The position numbers and the translations under genes were made by a program. From an uncultured Thiotrichaceae bacterium (GTDB taxonomy: Bacteria > Pseudomonadota > Gammaproteobacteria > Thiotrichales > Thiotrichaceae), in contig CACVAV010000114.1 of assembly GCA_902727945.1 (NCBI GenBank), forward strand, positions 1,592 through 8,079: a stretch of 6,488 bases of DNA, written 5' to 3'. The first letter of the stretch is position 1. Each line of letters starts with the position of its first letter. The notes below the pieces were generated by a model, which saw only the letters and a program-made list of their open reading frames with translations, made no database searches and had not been told where the DNA came from. This document shows positions 5,514 to 6,488 of this stretch, one piece after another.

Positions 5514-6488
5514 CTACCTATCAGGAGCTGCCCAGTCACTTTCAACTGCTTTCCGCCTGCTTAAACGCAGTGCAAGACCAACCGATACACCGACGCCGAT
5601 GGCGACGGTTAAATCGACAATGACGGTCAGAACCAGCGTCAGTAGTAACAATGTAAGGTCACTCTTATTACCTTTAGCAAACTCGCCCCATTTTTGGGGT
5701 TCAGTCATGTTCCATGCGACAACAATCAGTAATGCAGCCAATGCTGGCATCGCGAGATAACCGGCAAGAGGAGCAGCCAGCAGCATGATCAACAAAATGA
5801 CCAGCGCATGGATGATACCTGCCACGGGTGTTTTGCCACCGGCTTTGATATTGGTTGCCGTCCGGGCAATTGCACCTGTGGCCGGAAGCCCCATGAACAA
5901 TGCTGATGCAACATTGGCGACCCCCTGCGCTGTCAATTCGGCATTCGGTCTGTGGTTACCTGCTATCATCTTATCCGCGACCATCGCGGAAAGCAGGGAC
6001 TCAACGCCCGCCAGAAAAGCAATGACAAAAGCCGATGGCATCAATTCTGCTACCCGGGACAATGACAGGTCGGGCAGTTGCGGCCAGGGTAAATGACTGG
6101 GCAATTCTCCGAAGCGTGAACCCAGTGTATCCACGGGCAGATGCAGAAGTGCAACCAGTGCCGAACCTAAGCCAACTGCCACAATGAGACCCGGAAAACG
6201 GGGAGCCATTCTGCGTAGCATGATAATCAAAATCAGCGTTGTGATGGCGATGCCTAATGTTGCCAGGCTGAAGGTTGACCGTGCTTCCCAAAGAACCGGG
6301 ATTTTTTCCAAAAAGTCAGCAGGCACCTTATCGACAGCAAAACCAAAGAAATCTTTTAGCTGAGTGGTCGCAATGATGATGCCAATACCGATAGTAAAGC
6401 CGCTCACCACAGCTTCCGGCACGAAGGCTATTAAATTCCCCGCCCGGAAATACCCCGCAATCAGTAAAATGATGCCTGCCATGAAGGT
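5514..6488 (-). CDS. SulP-family anion transporter, C-terminal part, lacking a STAS domain (5' end outside window)
   Basis: The frame stays open to the right edge, so the N-terminal part is missing; the ATG at 6480-6482 is probably internal. The visible 324 residues are strongly hydrophobic with many membrane helices. They show SulP (SLC26) signatures: FVPEAVVSGFTIGIGI near the start, GVESLLSAMVADKMIAG, then NAELTAQGVANVASALFMG, and LPATGAIARTATNIKAGGKT in the core substrate-binding region. SulP proteins take up sulfate, bicarbonate, dicarboxylates or similar anions at the inner membrane, so the substrate cannot be read from this fragment. Most members end in a cytoplasmic STAS domain of about 100-130 residues. 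Here the last helix (VDLTVAIGVGVSVGLALRL) is followed by only some 15 residues and a TAG stop, with a second in-frame stop shortly after. The gene converges on pat with a 36-nt gap. No frameshifted STAS remnant is seen. Confidence 0.88.
   Translation of the reverse strand, partial: TFMAGIILLIAGYFRAGNLIAFVPEAVVSGFTIGIGIIIATTQLKDFFGFAVDKVPADFLEKIPVLWEARSTFSLATLGIAITTLILIIMLRRMAPRFPGLIVAVGLGSALVALLHLPVDTLGSRFGELPSHLPWPQLPDLSLSRVAELMPSAFVIAFLAGVESLLSAMVADKMIAGNHRPNAELTAQGVANVASALFMGLPATGAIARTATNIKAGGKTPVAGIIHALVILLIMLLAAPLAGYLAMPALAALLIVVAWNMTEPQKWGEFAKGNKSDLTLLLLTLVLTVIVDLTVAIGVGVSVGLALRLSRRKAVESDWAAPDR

Overview
The window looks like chromosomal DNA of a Gram-negative proteobacterium, most likely a gammaproteobacterium. 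The reasons are closely packed genes of moderate GC content, an inner-membrane ExbB/ExbD-type pair, a type I Pat-like acetyltransferase that closely resembles the enteric Pat/PatZ proteins, and Shine-Dalgarno-type ribosome sites. I cannot place the genus. I see no rRNA, tRNA, CRISPR array, transposase or phage gene.

Layout. (1) Positions 1-1565, plus strand, hold three overlapping genes. They are the C-terminal part of a MotA/TolQ/ExbB-type proton-channel subunit, an ExbD-like single-span protein whose periplasmic part resembles the YfaP/DUF2135 type rather than the usual ExbD/TolR domain, and a small two-span membrane protein of unknown function. The overlaps (4 and 13 nt) point to a translationally coupled operon, probably a proton-driven membrane complex of undescribed role. 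(2) Positions 1619-2554, minus strand, encode a zinc-dependent histone-deacetylase-family (AcuC-like) enzyme with all catalytic motifs intact. (3) Positions 2555-2783 are a divergent intergenic region. It holds two near-perfect tandem copies of a 33-34 bp unit, each with a palindromic GTTGCAAC core and a TGC-N3-GCA motif, plus a separate dyad. (4) Positions 2784-5477, plus strand, encode an 897-residue fusion of an ADP-forming acyl-CoA synthetase-like module and a C-terminal GNAT domain, i.e. a Pat/PatZ-type protein lysine acetyltransferase. (5) Positions 5514-6488, minus strand, hold the C-terminal part of a SulP-family anion transporter that ends right after its membrane domain, without the usual STAS domain.

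How they fit together. The clearest story is the divergent pair in the middle. One gene encodes a putative protein lysine acetyltransferase and the other a putative deacetylase, and they share a control region with repeated operator-like sites. This suggests a self-contained reversible acylation switch, perhaps acting on acetyl-CoA synthetase or other acyl-CoA enzymes. The Pat-like protein keeps the histidine (His256) of the acyl-CoA synthetase motif that E. coli PatZ has lost, so it may still have synthetase activity. The left-hand trio is the least understood part and the best candidate for an undescribed system. The SulP gene converges on pat and shows no obvious link to it.
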